A stretch of 48,149 bases of DNA from JBBQVS01 sp038211295 (GTDB lineage: Bacteria; Chloroflexota; Ktedonobacteria; Ktedonobacterales; Ktedonobacteraceae), in the NCBI GenBank assembly GCA_038211295.1, contig JBBQVS010000022.1, forward strand, positions 1-48,149. Direction: 5' to 3'. The position numbers and the translations under genes were made by a program. The notes under the pieces were generated by a model. It was not told the origin of the DNA, ran no database searches, and worked only from the letters and a program-made list of their open reading frames with translations. Numbering within the stretch: position 1 is the stretch's first letter; each line of letters opens with the position of its first letter. Shown one piece after another: positions 33,762 through 42,480 of this stretch.

Positions 33762-34733
33762 ATGCAGTCAGTACAGGATTTGGCAACCGCCGTACAGCGC
33801 GTTGTTGGCAACGTCGAACGTGTTATTGTTGGCAAAGCTGACCCCGTAGCCTTCAGTCTGATCGCGGTTATTTGTCGCGGGCATATTTTAATTGAGGATG
33901 TCCCCGGTGTGGGCAAAACTGTCCTTACAAAAGCTATTGCTCGTTCTATTGGATGTACCTTTAAGCGTATTCAGTTCACACCCGACCTGCTTCCAAGCGA
34001 TGTCACGGGTGTTTCTGTGTATAACCAGAAGACGAGCAACTTCGAGTTCCGACCCGGCCCCATCATGGCGCAAATCGTGCTTGCTGATGAGATCAACCGC
34101 GCGACCCCAAAAACGCAATCCGCGTTGCTAGAGGCAATGGAAGAGGCGCAGGTGACGGTTGATGGTGTGTCGCATCGGCTCCCTGAACCATTCATGGTGA
34201 TGGCGACCCAAAACCCTATCGAATATGAAGGCACTTTTCCACTTCCTGAAGCACAACTAGACCGCTTTATGATGAACATCAGCCTGGGCTACCCGAAGGC
34301 GGCGGACGAAATCAACATTTTGGATAGTCACCAGCATCATCATCCGCTCGAAGACCTGGCACAGATTATGACGGCGGATGAGCTTGTACACATTCAGCAA
34401 CAGATTCGCGCTATTCATGTCGATCCTTCTATCCGCGAATACATTGTGGCTATCTCAAACGCGACCCGCAACCACCAGAATATCTACCTCGGGGTGAGTC
34501 CACGCGGCTCGCTTGCTCTGTTTCGCGTAGCTCAGGCGTTCGCGGCGATGCGTGGGCGCGGGTACGTTATTCCTGACGATATCAAGTTTCTGGCAAAGCC
34601 AACACTCGCACACCGCATCATTGTGACGCCTGCCGCGCGTGTGCGAGCGATCACATCGACAATTATTCTGGACGAGATTTTGCAGAGTGTACCCGTGCCG
34701 AATGCATGGGTTGGTGGCGGAAGGGGACGCTAG
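33762..34733 (+). CDS. MoxR family AAA+ ATPase
   Basis: MoxR ATPases act as chaperones that mature or activate partner protein complexes, usually alongside DUF58 proteins. The 323-residue product has Walker A in EDVPGVGKTVLTKAIAR (about residue 45-60), Walker B VLADEINRATPKTQSALLEA, sensor residues in FMVMATQNPIEYEGTFPLPE and the lid domain ending VRAITSTIILDEILQSV. It precedes DUF58 by 3 bp and the transglutaminase gene. This three-gene arrangement is a well-known conserved cluster of unclear function. Confidence 0.96.
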   Translation: MQSVQDLATAVQRVVGNVERVIVGKADPVAFSLIAVICRGHILIEDVPGVGKTVLTKAIARSIGCTFKRIQFTPDLLPSDVTGVSVYNQKTSNFEFRPGPIMAQIVLADEINRATPKTQSALLEAMEEAQVTVDGVSHRLPEPFMVMATQNPIEYEGTFPLPEAQLDRFMMNISLGYPKAADEINILDSHQHHHPLEDLAQIMTADELVHIQQQIRAIHVDPSIREYIVAISNATRNHQNIYLGVSPRGSLALFRVAQAFAAMRGRGYVIPDDIKFLAKPTLAHRIIVTPAARVRAITSTIILDEILQSVPVPNAWVGGGRGR

Positions 34734-34736
34734 CAT

Positions 34737-35948
34737 ATGCGACCCTGGCAAGCCGTGCTGCTGATTATCGCGCTGGCCTTTCTTTCGGTGAGTAGTGGCT
34801 GGAAAGTTCTCTACGTCCTGACATACGTCTTGCTCATTTTGTTTGTGCTTTCCTGGTTCTGGGCTAGATATAGCCTGCGGAAAATCCTCTTCCGTCGTGC
34901 CGTTACCAGTGAGCGCGTGCAGGTTGGTGAGGTCTTTGATGAGCGGCTGATGCTAGACAACCTGAGCGTTCTGCCAAAGCTATGGGTACAAATCGCCGAT
35001 GGCTCAACGCTACCGGGCCATCGCGCTGGCTATGTCGCAAGTATGGGTGGACGCAAACGAGCAATGTGGCGTGCGCGAAGTACGTGCAAGCAACGTGGAC
35101 GCTTTCAGCTTGGCCCTGTGACCGCGACAAGCGGCGATCCCTTTGGCCTGTTTCGTCGTCGTATCATGCTGTCGGCTTCGCGTGAGCTTATGGTTCTGCC
35201 ACGCATCTTCCCAATCACAACCTTCGCTCTCTTCACGGGTGGCCTACCGGGACGCGGGCGTAGTTCGCGTCGCGCTTTGCAGGCGACAATCAACGCCACG
35301 ACTATTCGCGAATATGTCAATGGCGATGCACTTAGCCGCATTCACTGGCGTTCCAGCGCACGGTATAATAAACTAATGGTGAAAGAGTTCGATCTCGATC
35401 CGTCGGTTGACGCCTGGATTTTTCTTGACCTGCACGACAAGACGCAGGCAGGCAAAGGCGAAAAATCGACAGAGGAATATGGCGTAACTATCGCGGCAAC
35501 CGTCGCGAACTATCTGTTGCGCCACGACCTTTCGGTTGGGATGATCGTCAACGGGGTTAAACGCGAGTTTCTCAATTTAGATCGCGGTGAACGGCAGGTC
35601 GAGCGTGTGCTTGAACTGCTCGCTGTCGTGAAGGCTGGCTCCGGCCCCGACCTGAAAGAAGCCCTGGCCTTAGATGCTATTCACTTTGGGCGTAATACCG
35701 TTGCTGTTATTATCACACCTTCAAACTCGCGTGACTGGCATGATGGTCTGCGACATCTGCAACGGCGCGGTGTTCAGGTCGCGGTTATCGGTATGGATGC
35801 GGCATCGTTTGAGGCGAAACCTTCCGACGAAGACTCACTTATGCTTCTTGAGGGGGCGGGTATACCTGTAGTGCGTGTTAAACGCGAAGATGATATTGCA
35901 CAAGCTCTTGAAAGTGGTCCCAATGCGCGTCATGCACAACGGAGGTAA
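34737..35948 (+). CDS. DUF58 domain membrane protein
   Basis: The 403-residue protein has two N-terminal helices (LLIIALAFLSVSSGW and VLLILFVLSWFWARY), then a soluble part with the DUF58 signature TTIREYVNGDALSRIHWRSS (about residues 183-202). After it a vWA-like half begins with VDAWIFLDLHDKTQAG, whose metal site is incomplete. It is the normal partner of the MoxR ATPase encoded just upstream, with which it is translationally coupled. The next gene follows after 3 bp with GGAGG overlapping the stop. Confidence 0.92.
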   Translation: MRPWQAVLLIIALAFLSVSSGWKVLYVLTYVLLILFVLSWFWARYSLRKILFRRAVTSERVQVGEVFDERLMLDNLSVLPKLWVQIADGSTLPGHRAGYVASMGGRKRAMWRARSTCKQRGRFQLGPVTATSGDPFGLFRRRIMLSASRELMVLPRIFPITTFALFTGGLPGRGRSSRRALQATINATTIREYVNGDALSRIHWRSSARYNKLMVKEFDLDPSVDAWIFLDLHDKTQAGKGEKSTEEYGVTIAATVANYLLRHDLSVGMIVNGVKREFLNLDRGERQVERVLELLAVVKAGSGPDLKEALALDAIHFGRNTVAVIITPSNSRDWHDGLRHLQRRGVQVAVIGMDAASFEAKPSDEDSLMLLEGAGIPVVRVKREDDIAQALESGPNARHAQRR

Positions 35949-35951
35949 ACG

Positions 35952-38438
35952 ATGCGTAATGCTTCGATTGATAGATTGGCGAAAATTATCTCAGATAAGC
36001 CAGAAAACAATCCCGACTCCAAACAGTCATCAACTGCTAGAGCACTCCGCGAGGTGCATATAGGGCTGGCAGAGGGGTGGTTCTCGCTAATCTTACTTGC
36101 TATTGTGGTCTATAGTACCATCTGGAGTGTACAGGCAGCGGGTTGGGTCGATCATCTCAATCTCTTGACGGTGACGACGGGCCTGGGTCTTGTTGTTGGT
36201 GTAGGTGCGTCCAAGCAAACGCGTGTATCACGACTTGTAGTGCACCTGCTTGCGCTTGGTGTGTGCCTGTTGCTTGCCTTCTGGCAAACGGCAGGAGCCT
36301 TTTATCATGGGAGCGCGGGCGAACTTCTCCGAGGAATGCAGCATTGGCTTGCGACAGCGTTTACTGGTGGAACGGGAAATGATGACTCAATCTTTCTCTT
36401 CTTTATTCTAACACTGGGTTTTATGCTTGCCTATACCAGTGTCTGGCTGGTGTACCGTACACGCAACCCCTGGCTAATGATTATGGCGAACGCCGTGGTG
36501 CTACTCATCAACTTGAGTAGTGTAGATGCTGGCTACATCATCTTTCTCATTGTGTTTCTCATGGCTTCGCTGCTCCTGCTATTACGCTTCAACCTGTATG
36601 AATCGACACTACGCTGGCGCAAGCAGGGGTTGCGCTATCCCGACGATATCGGCTGGGATGTGATGCAGGCGGGGGCGATTATCTCGGTGTGTATTCTTAT
36701 CTTTTCATGGGTGCTCCCCGGCACATATACCAATAATACTGCCGCGCAGGTCTGGAACTCCAGTAGTAACCCTTGGCAACAGGCGCAGAACACCTGGAAC
36801 CGCATTATATCGCTGAACGGCGGCGCGAACCCTTCTAATCATGGAAACTTTCGCGATTCGTTGACGCTGGGCGGCAATCCTAATCTCAATCACGATGTTG
36901 TGTTTACCGTCGAGAGTGCAGATGGCACTGTCTATTTTGAAACGTTGAACTATGAAACGTATGACCAGCATAAAAGCGGTTGGAGCAATGGTCAGACGGA
37001 GGCGTTACCCTGGAAAGCCAATGATGCGTTTACTACTGATGCATCGGTAATGGTACACACACTCACTCAAAAAATTACGATGGTCAGCTCGCTGAGTGAG
37101 CAATACCCCTATATTCTTGGTGCACCTGACGTTGCATCTTATAATGCGGCCTCTAGCGTACTGAGAAGTAAGGCGAGCGGTTCCGTGGTTGCGTGGCTGG
37201 GGAAGAATGGCAACTTGAACGCAGGGACGAAGTACACGGTTACATCGTATATTTCTTCCGCCGACGTAAAAACTCTACAGAACGTGCCGACGCCCGCCAA
37301 CGCCCCGCACTATCCACCTGAATACGATGGGCAGTCAGACCCACACGTCTTCAGTCAACCAGTGGTAGACACGTATACACAGTTACCCAATGGTCTTGAC
37401 CCAAACATTCTTGCAAAGGCAAAACAGGTTGTCACAGACGCGCACGCGACCACGATGTACGACAAGGTTGTTGCGCTTGAGTTATTCTTTCGCAACAATT
37501 ACACGTATAGTACCAATATTCAGTTGCCACCGGGCGAGGAGGGTGTTTCCTGGTTTCTTTTCAGAAACACCGACCATAAAGGCTTTTGCAACTACTTTTC
37601 AACCTCAATGACCGTTATGGCGCGTTCACTTGGTATTCCCTCGCGTGTTGTCGTGGGGTATACAAACGGCGAAGTTGACCCTAAGACGCATCAACGTGTT
37701 GTGCGTGGCACAGACGCGCATAGTTGGACGCAGGTGTACTTCGCTGGCTATGGTTGGGTTAATTTCGAGCCATCGGCTGGTTTTACCTCTTTCTCACGTC
37801 CCTTGCCAAATCAATTTAGTGCGGGTGGGACAAGTGGGGGGACAAGTGGTATAAGCGGCGGCGCGGTAACGCCTGTCACAGGTCGCGGCAGGCGAGGAGT
37901 AGCTGATGACACATCGAGCGGTGGAAGCACAGCTACAACAGCGCAAGTGCAGGTACAAATTCGCCAACAGGTCGGCACTGCTGTTGGTAGTGTCATTCTG
38001 CTGTTGTTGTTTGGTGGTCTTCTCTTTCTGCTCTGGTGGCGGCGTCTCTTCCGTCGTTATAGTCTCTCCACACAATTCTATGGACGCCTCTGTGTACTGG
38101 CGAATTGGGCAGGGATACAGCTTCGTCCATCACAAACACCTTATGAGTACATTCATGGTGTCGCGGCCTCCGCTCCGCAAGAAGCCTTAGTGCTTGAGCG
38201 ATTGGGCGATATCTATGTTCGCGATAAATGGGCCGACCCGATGAGCGTAGAACATCCGTTACGTTCTGGCGAGATCAACGAGTTACCAGCACTCTGGCGA
38301 GGTATCCAACCACGGCTGATTCTTTTTGTCTTGCGTCATCCCTCTTTCCTGCGCTGGATACCACAACGCATAGGCGCGTCTATCGCTCTGGTGCTGCGAA
38401 GAAGACGGGCGCGAAAAGCGTTTGAAGAGGGAGTGTAA
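35952..38438 (+). CDS. TgpA-like transglutaminase membrane protein (DUF3488/DUF4129)
   Basis: The 828-residue protein has about seven helices in residues 35-265 (DUF3488 part), an outer region with the transglutaminase core at residues about 470-630, one more helix near 680 (VGSVILLLLFGGLLFLLWW) and a cytoplasmic DUF4129-type end. Catalytic Cys is in HKGFCNYFSTSM (about 545), His in GTDAHSWTQVYF (about 588), and the third position is in GWVNFEPSAGF. A Gly/Ser/Thr-rich linker lies between the core and the last helix. The pairing with MoxR and DUF58 is typical. Its substrate is unknown; protein cross-linking or peptide-bond hydrolysis at the cell surface is likely. Confidence 0.93.
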   Translation: MRNASIDRLAKIISDKPENNPDSKQSSTARALREVHIGLAEGWFSLILLAIVVYSTIWSVQAAGWVDHLNLLTVTTGLGLVVGVGASKQTRVSRLVVHLLALGVCLLLAFWQTAGAFYHGSAGELLRGMQHWLATAFTGGTGNDDSIFLFFILTLGFMLAYTSVWLVYRTRNPWLMIMANAVVLLINLSSVDAGYIIFLIVFLMASLLLLLRFNLYESTLRWRKQGLRYPDDIGWDVMQAGAIISVCILIFSWVLPGTYTNNTAAQVWNSSSNPWQQAQNTWNRIISLNGGANPSNHGNFRDSLTLGGNPNLNHDVVFTVESADGTVYFETLNYETYDQHKSGWSNGQTEALPWKANDAFTTDASVMVHTLTQKITMVSSLSEQYPYILGAPDVASYNAASSVLRSKASGSVVAWLGKNGNLNAGTKYTVTSYISSADVKTLQNVPTPANAPHYPPEYDGQSDPHVFSQPVVDTYTQLPNGLDPNILAKAKQVVTDAHATTMYDKVVALELFFRNNYTYSTNIQLPPGEEGVSWFLFRNTDHKGFCNYFSTSMTVMARSLGIPSRVVVGYTNGEVDPKTHQRVVRGTDAHSWTQVYFAGYGWVNFEPSAGFTSFSRPLPNQFSAGGTSGGTSGISGGAVTPVTGRGRRGVADDTSSGGSTATTAQVQVQIRQQVGTAVGSVILLLLFGGLLFLLWWRRLFRRYSLSTQFYGRLCVLANWAGIQLRPSQTPYEYIHGVAASAPQEALVLERLGDIYVRDKWADPMSVEHPLRSGEINELPALWRGIQPRLILFVLRHPSFLRWIPQRIGASIALVLRRRRARKAFEEGV

Positions 38439-38456
38439 CCCTTTCTTCGCGAATGC

Positions 38457-38524
38457 TTGACCAAATAGCAGAACTTGCGTACACTAGAGCGTGTGGCCTG
38501 CAAAAAAGTAGCGGCTGCACGCTC
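38457..38524 (+). promoter_or_regulatory. Promoter and leader hairpin of the 122-residue gene
   Basis: TTGACC (38457-38462), a 17-bp spacer and TACACT (38480-38485) form a promoter. Its start point falls at the 5' arm of a stem formed by GAGCGTGTGGCC (38487-38498) and GGCTGCACGCTC (38513-38524), 12 pairs with two wobbles. It ends about 20 bp before the ATG, next to the ribosome site GGAGGA, so it could mask or stabilise the message; it may also terminate the preceding operon. Confidence 0.6.
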
Positions 38525-38544
38525 TTATTCTCGGAGGAAAAAGC

Positions 38545-38913
38545 ATGTCTCAACACAACATCATTGGCGAAGACTTACCAAAACTTGCCCTTACACCAAT
38601 TCCAGCGCGACGCGATATCGAAATACCAAACGCGCTCCCAGTCATATTACAAACGCTTGATATCGCGCGTCATGCCGTTATCGCTCCCAATGGCAAGCGT
38701 TATGTTGTTGCGACCTATGACGACTCCCTGCTGGGACATGATTTCATAACGGCTATTTATCCGCAACAGAGCGAGTATTTGACACTGGTTCGTTTGACCA
38801 TTCGAGAGTTTACAAGTCCTAGTATCGATCAGGCAATTCAACGCCACGTCACCTCTGTACAGATCATTCAACAGGGCAGAGTGGACGAATTACGCGAGGG
38901 AGCGACAAAGTAG
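38545..38913 (+). CDS. Hypothetical 122-residue protein
   Basis: Family not recognised. The protein is soluble, with mixed helix and strand composition, beginning MSQHNIIGEDLPKLALTPIP and containing NGKRYVVATYDDSLLGHDFI and SPSIDQAIQRHVTSVQII. GGAGGA lies 9 bp before the ATG and its own promoter is visible, so it is very likely real. It is separated from the transglutaminase gene by about 100 bp, and from the following peptide gene by its own stop and a new promoter. Confidence 0.75.
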   Translation: MSQHNIIGEDLPKLALTPIPARRDIEIPNALPVILQTLDIARHAVIAPNGKRYVVATYDDSLLGHDFITAIYPQQSEYLTLVRLTIREFTSPSIDQAIQRHVTSVQIIQQGRVDELREGATK

Positions 38914-38924
38914 TCGAAAATCCC

Positions 38925-38954
38925 TTGACAAACCGCTAAACTATCCCGTATACT
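38925..38954 (+). promoter_or_regulatory. Strong promoter ahead of the 72-residue peptide gene
   Basis: A perfect -35 TTGACA (38925-38930) and TATACT (38949-38954) are separated by 18 bp. Transcription would start near 38961 and reach the intrinsic terminator ending at 39340, giving a transcript of about 380 nt. Confidence 0.75.
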
Positions 38955-39055
38955 TGAAAAAGAAAGTGACTGCGACGCAGTTGCACACACTCGTGTAAAA
39001 AACTACGCCTGTATCGGGCCATTCAGCACCAAATCTTACGGAAGGAGAGCACAGC

Positions 39056-39274
39056 ATGAATCCAAACGCTTTACACTTCAGTGTATTACGTCTACGCGGT
39101 TTATTCACAGACATGAAGATCGCTTATAGCCATGTTATGCTCTTTGACATGCTCTCTCACAGAATCATCGATATGTGTGGTCGCGGCATCGCTCTGCTCG
39201 CGCCCATCGCCGTCGAAGGTCAAGGGAGCAGTATGCCCATTCCCACAGGAGGTCCGCCTATTTCTCGCAAGTAG
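39056..39274 (+). CDS. Small protein of 72 residues, own transcription unit
   Basis: The product is unknown. GGAAGGAGAG precedes the ATG at an ideal distance. With a strong promoter at 38925 and a terminator at 39295 the gene forms a complete monocistronic unit. The sequence begins MNPNALHFSVLRLRGLF, has a moderately hydrophobic middle (SHVMLFDMLSHRIID, IALLAPIAVE) and ends with a Gly/Pro/Ser-rich tail (GSSMPIPTGGPPISRK). It has one cysteine and no clear signal peptide. It could be a secreted or modified peptide, a regulator, or a translated leader of the ABC operon; the transcript could also act as RNA. Confidence 0.6.
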   Translation: MNPNALHFSVLRLRGLFTDMKIAYSHVMLFDMLSHRIIDMCGRGIALLAPIAVEGQGSSMPIPTGGPPISRK

Positions 39275-39294
39275 GCGTAGAGAAAAAGACTCTC

Positions 39295-39340
39295 AACCGT
39301 GGGTACTGGTCAAAAAGCAATCCAGTCTCACGGTTTTTTA
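39295..39340 (+). terminator. Intrinsic terminator after the 72-residue gene
   Basis: AACCGTG (39295-39301) pairs with CACGGTT (39329-39335), continued by ACTGG/CCAGT, and is followed by TTTTTTATTG. It is a well-formed intrinsic terminator. It lies about 200 bp upstream of the ABC ATPase gene, so it might also attenuate that operon. Confidence 0.8.
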
Positions 39341-39342
39341 TT

Positions 39343-39392
39343 GTTCTTTTCTTCCACGCCGCAAGAGGCTTGTGGCTTCGGGTCAAAAGAAC
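39343..39392 (+). other. Second hairpin in the ABC operon leader
   Basis: GTTCTTTT (39343-39350) and AAAAGAAC (39385-39392) are exact complements enclosing a second stem, CCAC-GCC with GGC-TT-GTGG. It follows the terminator immediately. The rest of the spacer to 39536 shows only the ribosome site of the ABC gene; no separate promoter is convincing. Confidence 0.5.
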
Positions 39393-39536
39393 ATGAGGCT
39401 TTGGCTATCGCATCATAGCAGATTGTACGTATGTATGGACAGGCGGACGTAAGCCTAGCTGTATGTCCTGTAGATTGTCGAGGAGAGATCAGGATTTTAG
39501 CCATCTTTCCGTTTGAAGCCTGAAGGGAGAAATGCT

Positions 39537-40505
39537 TTGGCAGTTCATGAAAGCACCGAATTCACGATAAACTCACACCTATTGGACAACGTTATCATTG
39601 ATACAACAAAAGACGCGGTTGTAATTACGGGTGTATCCAAGATTTTCAAAAAGGAGCGTCCGCTTTTACGCTGGCCCGGCAAAAAGGTTGCGGAGAAAGA
39701 CAAAAAGCGTGAGGTGAGGGCTGTTGATGATATCTCGCTTACCGTGAAGCATCGCGAGATCGTTGGTATTCTCGGTGCCAACGGTTCCGGTAAGTCAACG
39801 CTTATCCGTATTCTCTCGACGTTGCTCTTGCCTGATGCTGGTACGGTTCGCATTTTCGGCTACGATGTCGAAAAAGATGAGCGCACCGTACAACGCTTAA
39901 TTAACCGTGTGAGTGTTGAAGCATCTTTTTTCAAAAAGCTCTCACCGATGGAAAATCTGATGTACGCGGCACGCCTTTACAATATGCCTGCTGCCGAGGC
40001 ACGAGCCAAGATCACTTCAATCTTGATACGACTTGGGATTAAGCCAGACCGCATTGGGCGACCATTGGAAGATATGTCGCGTGGAATGCAGCAGAAAGTC
40101 GCGATTGCGCGTGCTTTTCTGACATCGCCGATAGTCCTGTTACTTGACGAACCAACGACGGGGCTGGACCCGCGCTCGAAGATCGACGTACAACGTTTTG
40201 TCGAAGAGTTGCGCGACCAACATGACGCGACCATTCTGATTACAACACATGACATGGCGGAGGCGGAGGCACTGTGTGATCGTGTCGCCATCATTGTACA
40301 GGGCAAGATTGTTGCGCTGGGCACGACGGACGAACTCAAACGCACGGTGGCGGTACTGATGGAGCGCGATGAGCCAGTTTCTATGAACGAGGTCTTTATG
40401 CACTATACCGCCTCTCATCGCATCACGCCGGAGGATATCACACGCTACGGAAGCTGGGAAAAGGCATTCGAGGCAATCGAGGCGGCCCGCGAAGAGGAAG
40501 AGTAA
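39537..40505 (+). CDS. ABC-2 type exporter ATPase subunit
   Basis: The 322-residue ATPase has Walker A GANGSGKSTLIRIL (about residue 80), Q-loop region VSVEASFFKKLSPMENLM, signature DMSRGMQQKVAIARA, Walker B IVLLLDEPTTGLDP and H-loop ITTHDMAEAEAL. The MSRGMQQ-type signature is typical of antibiotic and polysaccharide exporters of the DrrA/NodI group. A polar N-terminal extension of about 30 residues precedes the domain. I chose the TTG at 39537 because GAAGGGAG lies 7 bp upstream; the TTG at 39513 would include that site inside the gene. The permease gene follows after 23 bp. Confidence 0.92.
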   Translation: MAVHESTEFTINSHLLDNVIIDTTKDAVVITGVSKIFKKERPLLRWPGKKVAEKDKKREVRAVDDISLTVKHREIVGILGANGSGKSTLIRILSTLLLPDAGTVRIFGYDVEKDERTVQRLINRVSVEASFFKKLSPMENLMYAARLYNMPAAEARAKITSILIRLGIKPDRIGRPLEDMSRGMQQKVAIARAFLTSPIVLLLDEPTTGLDPRSKIDVQRFVEELRDQHDATILITTHDMAEAEALCDRVAIIVQGKIVALGTTDELKRTVAVLMERDEPVSMNEVFMHYTASHRITPEDITRYGSWEKAFEAIEAAREEEE

Positions 40506-40528
40506 TTTCAGCAAAGGAAAGAGAAAAC

Positions 40529-41335
40529 ATGTCTAGTCTGATTCATCAAACCCGTGCGACCTATGCGTTTTTCGAGCGCAACTGGAACCTCACCAAACGC
40601 TACTGGGGTTGGGAAGCTGTGTGGATTGTCTACAGCATTGTGAATGCGATGTCTGTAACCTACATTGGTGTTGGTTCGCGCGTCCCCAATTTTGTGCTTT
40701 ACCTGGTAATCGGAACCGCCGTCTGGACGTACCTGAGCGTGACATTTGACGGTGTAACCGACATCATCAACATGGAGCGGTGGGAAGGAACCATTGAATA
40801 TACATTTATGGCTCCTATTTCACGTTTCACACACATGGTGGGAAGTTGTCTGTACGCTGTCGCGCACGGTCTGCTCTTTACCGTCTTACAGTTGGGCGTG
40901 ATGGCGTTGTTTTTTCATATAGACTTGAGCCACACGAACTACTTTACCGCGCTCTGCATTTTGTTACTGGGAAGTGTTTCGTTTATTGGCTTCGGTATCG
41001 CGACGGCGTCCTTGCCCTTGCTGTATACGGAGAAGGGAATGCAGATGTCCTTTATTGTACGCGCTGTGATTTTGTTGGTATCGGGTGTGTATTATCCGAT
41101 CTCTGTACTGCCCGTGTGGATGCAACCGCTGGCTCGCCTCTCGCCCGCGACCTATGTGTTGGACGGGTTGCGTCAGAGCTTGATGCAGGGCGAGCCGCTC
41201 TGGTCGCCCGCCGTCTGGAATGTGACATGGCCTCTCTTGATTACAGGCGTTGTGAGCATTCCACTGGGTATCTACATCTTTGGGATGGCTGAACGCTACG
41301 CCAAGCGTACCGGCAAACTGAAACGTAACGGCTAA
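40529..41335 (+). CDS. ABC-2 type exporter permease subunit
   Basis: The 268-residue product has six hydrophobic helices and the ABC-2 consensus ending in SGVYYPISVLPVWMQPLARL followed by SPATYVLDGLRQSLMQG, which is conserved in drug and polysaccharide exporters. AAAGGAAAGAG lies just before the ATG. It would form a homodimer with the ATPase encoded upstream. The substrate is unknown; neighbouring acetyltransferase and MFS genes make drug export a reasonable guess. Confidence 0.92.
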   Translation: MSSLIHQTRATYAFFERNWNLTKRYWGWEAVWIVYSIVNAMSVTYIGVGSRVPNFVLYLVIGTAVWTYLSVTFDGVTDIINMERWEGTIEYTFMAPISRFTHMVGSCLYAVAHGLLFTVLQLGVMALFFHIDLSHTNYFTALCILLLGSVSFIGFGIATASLPLLYTEKGMQMSFIVRAVILLVSGVYYPISVLPVWMQPLARLSPATYVLDGLRQSLMQGEPLWSPAVWNVTWPLLITGVVSIPLGIYIFGMAERYAKRTGKLKRNG

Positions 41336-41385
41336 ACGAACTATGCTATAACGGCTTGGAAAAGTCAGGAAGCGAGAAAGAAGCT

Positions 41386-42378
41386 ATGACTACCGTAACA
41401 TTGCCACGTGGCTTTGTGCTTCGTCGTCCTACTATGGATGATATAGAGGGTGTTCTGCAACTTATCCATATATGCGAAATCGAGCGCGATGGGCGCACAG
41501 AGCAAACACTGGACGGCTTGCGTACTGAGTGGCAGGCACCAAACGTTACGCTGGCAGAGGACGCGTGGATTGTGCTTTCGCCAGAGGGACAGACGATTGG
41601 CTTTGGACGCGCCCGTCATCGTGGATATGTGCGTATCTTCATCGGCGGCGAAGTGCACCCTGAGTATCGTGGACGTGGTATTGGCACACAGCTTTTGCGG
41701 TTGAACGAAGAGTGGGCGCAGCAGCATATCGCGCAGGCACCGCAGGGTGCGCGTGTCGCGATGTTCACCTGGGTGGGCGAGAAGAACAACGCATCGCGTC
41801 AACTCGCGGAAAAACACGGGTACAAGGTCGCGCGTTCATTCTGGCGCATGAAAATTGAGTTACAGGCGACTCCCTCTATGCCAACGTGGGCCGAGGGGAT
41901 CACCGTAAAAGCACTTGCCGAGGAGCCAACGCTGTTCCGCGCGGTCTTCGAGGCGGATAACGAGGCATTTAAGGATCACTGGGGCCATACTCCTTCGACC
42001 TTTGAGGAGTGGGAGCACTGGACGAGGAACCGTGAAAACTTCGATCCCTCGCTCTGGTTTCTAGCGATGGATGGCAGCGAAGTTGCCGCCATTTCGCTCT
42101 GTGTTGATGAAAAAGCATGGGGCGGCTGGGTCGATACGCTCGGTGTACGTCGTAAGTGGCGTCGCAGAGGGCTGGGTGAGGCTCTGCTGTATCACTCCTT
42201 TGGCGAGTTTTACAAGCGCGGCATCCGCGAAGTGTATCTGGGTGTTGACGCGGCAAGCTTGACCGGAGCTACGCGGCTCTACGAACGCGTGGGAATGCAC
42301 ATCGACGAGCAATCTGAAATCTATGAGAAAGAAATACGGGCGGGAAGAGAAATAAGTACACAATCTCTCGAACAATAG
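41386..42378 (+). CDS. Tandem GNAT acetyltransferase (mycothiol synthase-like layout)
   Basis: The 330-residue product holds two GNAT domains. The first has the acetyl-CoA loop HPEYRGRGIGTQLLRLNEE (about residue 87-105) and ends SFWRMKIEL. The second has LGVRRKWRRRGLGEALLYHS (about residue 255-275), preceded by the AFKDHWGHTPSTFEEWEHW segment, and ends YEKEIRAGRE. Two-domain GNATs of this type include MshD and antibiotic acetyltransferases; the substrate is unknown. The ATG at 41386 has GAGAAAGAAG just before it. A related gene follows about 100 bp later. Confidence 0.88.
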   Translation: MTTVTLPRGFVLRRPTMDDIEGVLQLIHICEIERDGRTEQTLDGLRTEWQAPNVTLAEDAWIVLSPEGQTIGFGRARHRGYVRIFIGGEVHPEYRGRGIGTQLLRLNEEWAQQHIAQAPQGARVAMFTWVGEKNNASRQLAEKHGYKVARSFWRMKIELQATPSMPTWAEGITVKALAEEPTLFRAVFEADNEAFKDHWGHTPSTFEEWEHWTRNRENFDPSLWFLAMDGSEVAAISLCVDEKAWGGWVDTLGVRRKWRRRGLGEALLYHSFGEFYKRGIREVYLGVDAASLTGATRLYERVGMHIDEQSEIYEKEIRAGREISTQSLEQ

Positions 42379-42480
42379 AGCGTATGTGTTTTTGCCTTCC
42401 TCGTCTTTCGCCCGTCGCAAGAGACTCTACAACGCGTGGTCATACACGCTAGTGCGTCTCTGATACGAGAGAGAACGGTC

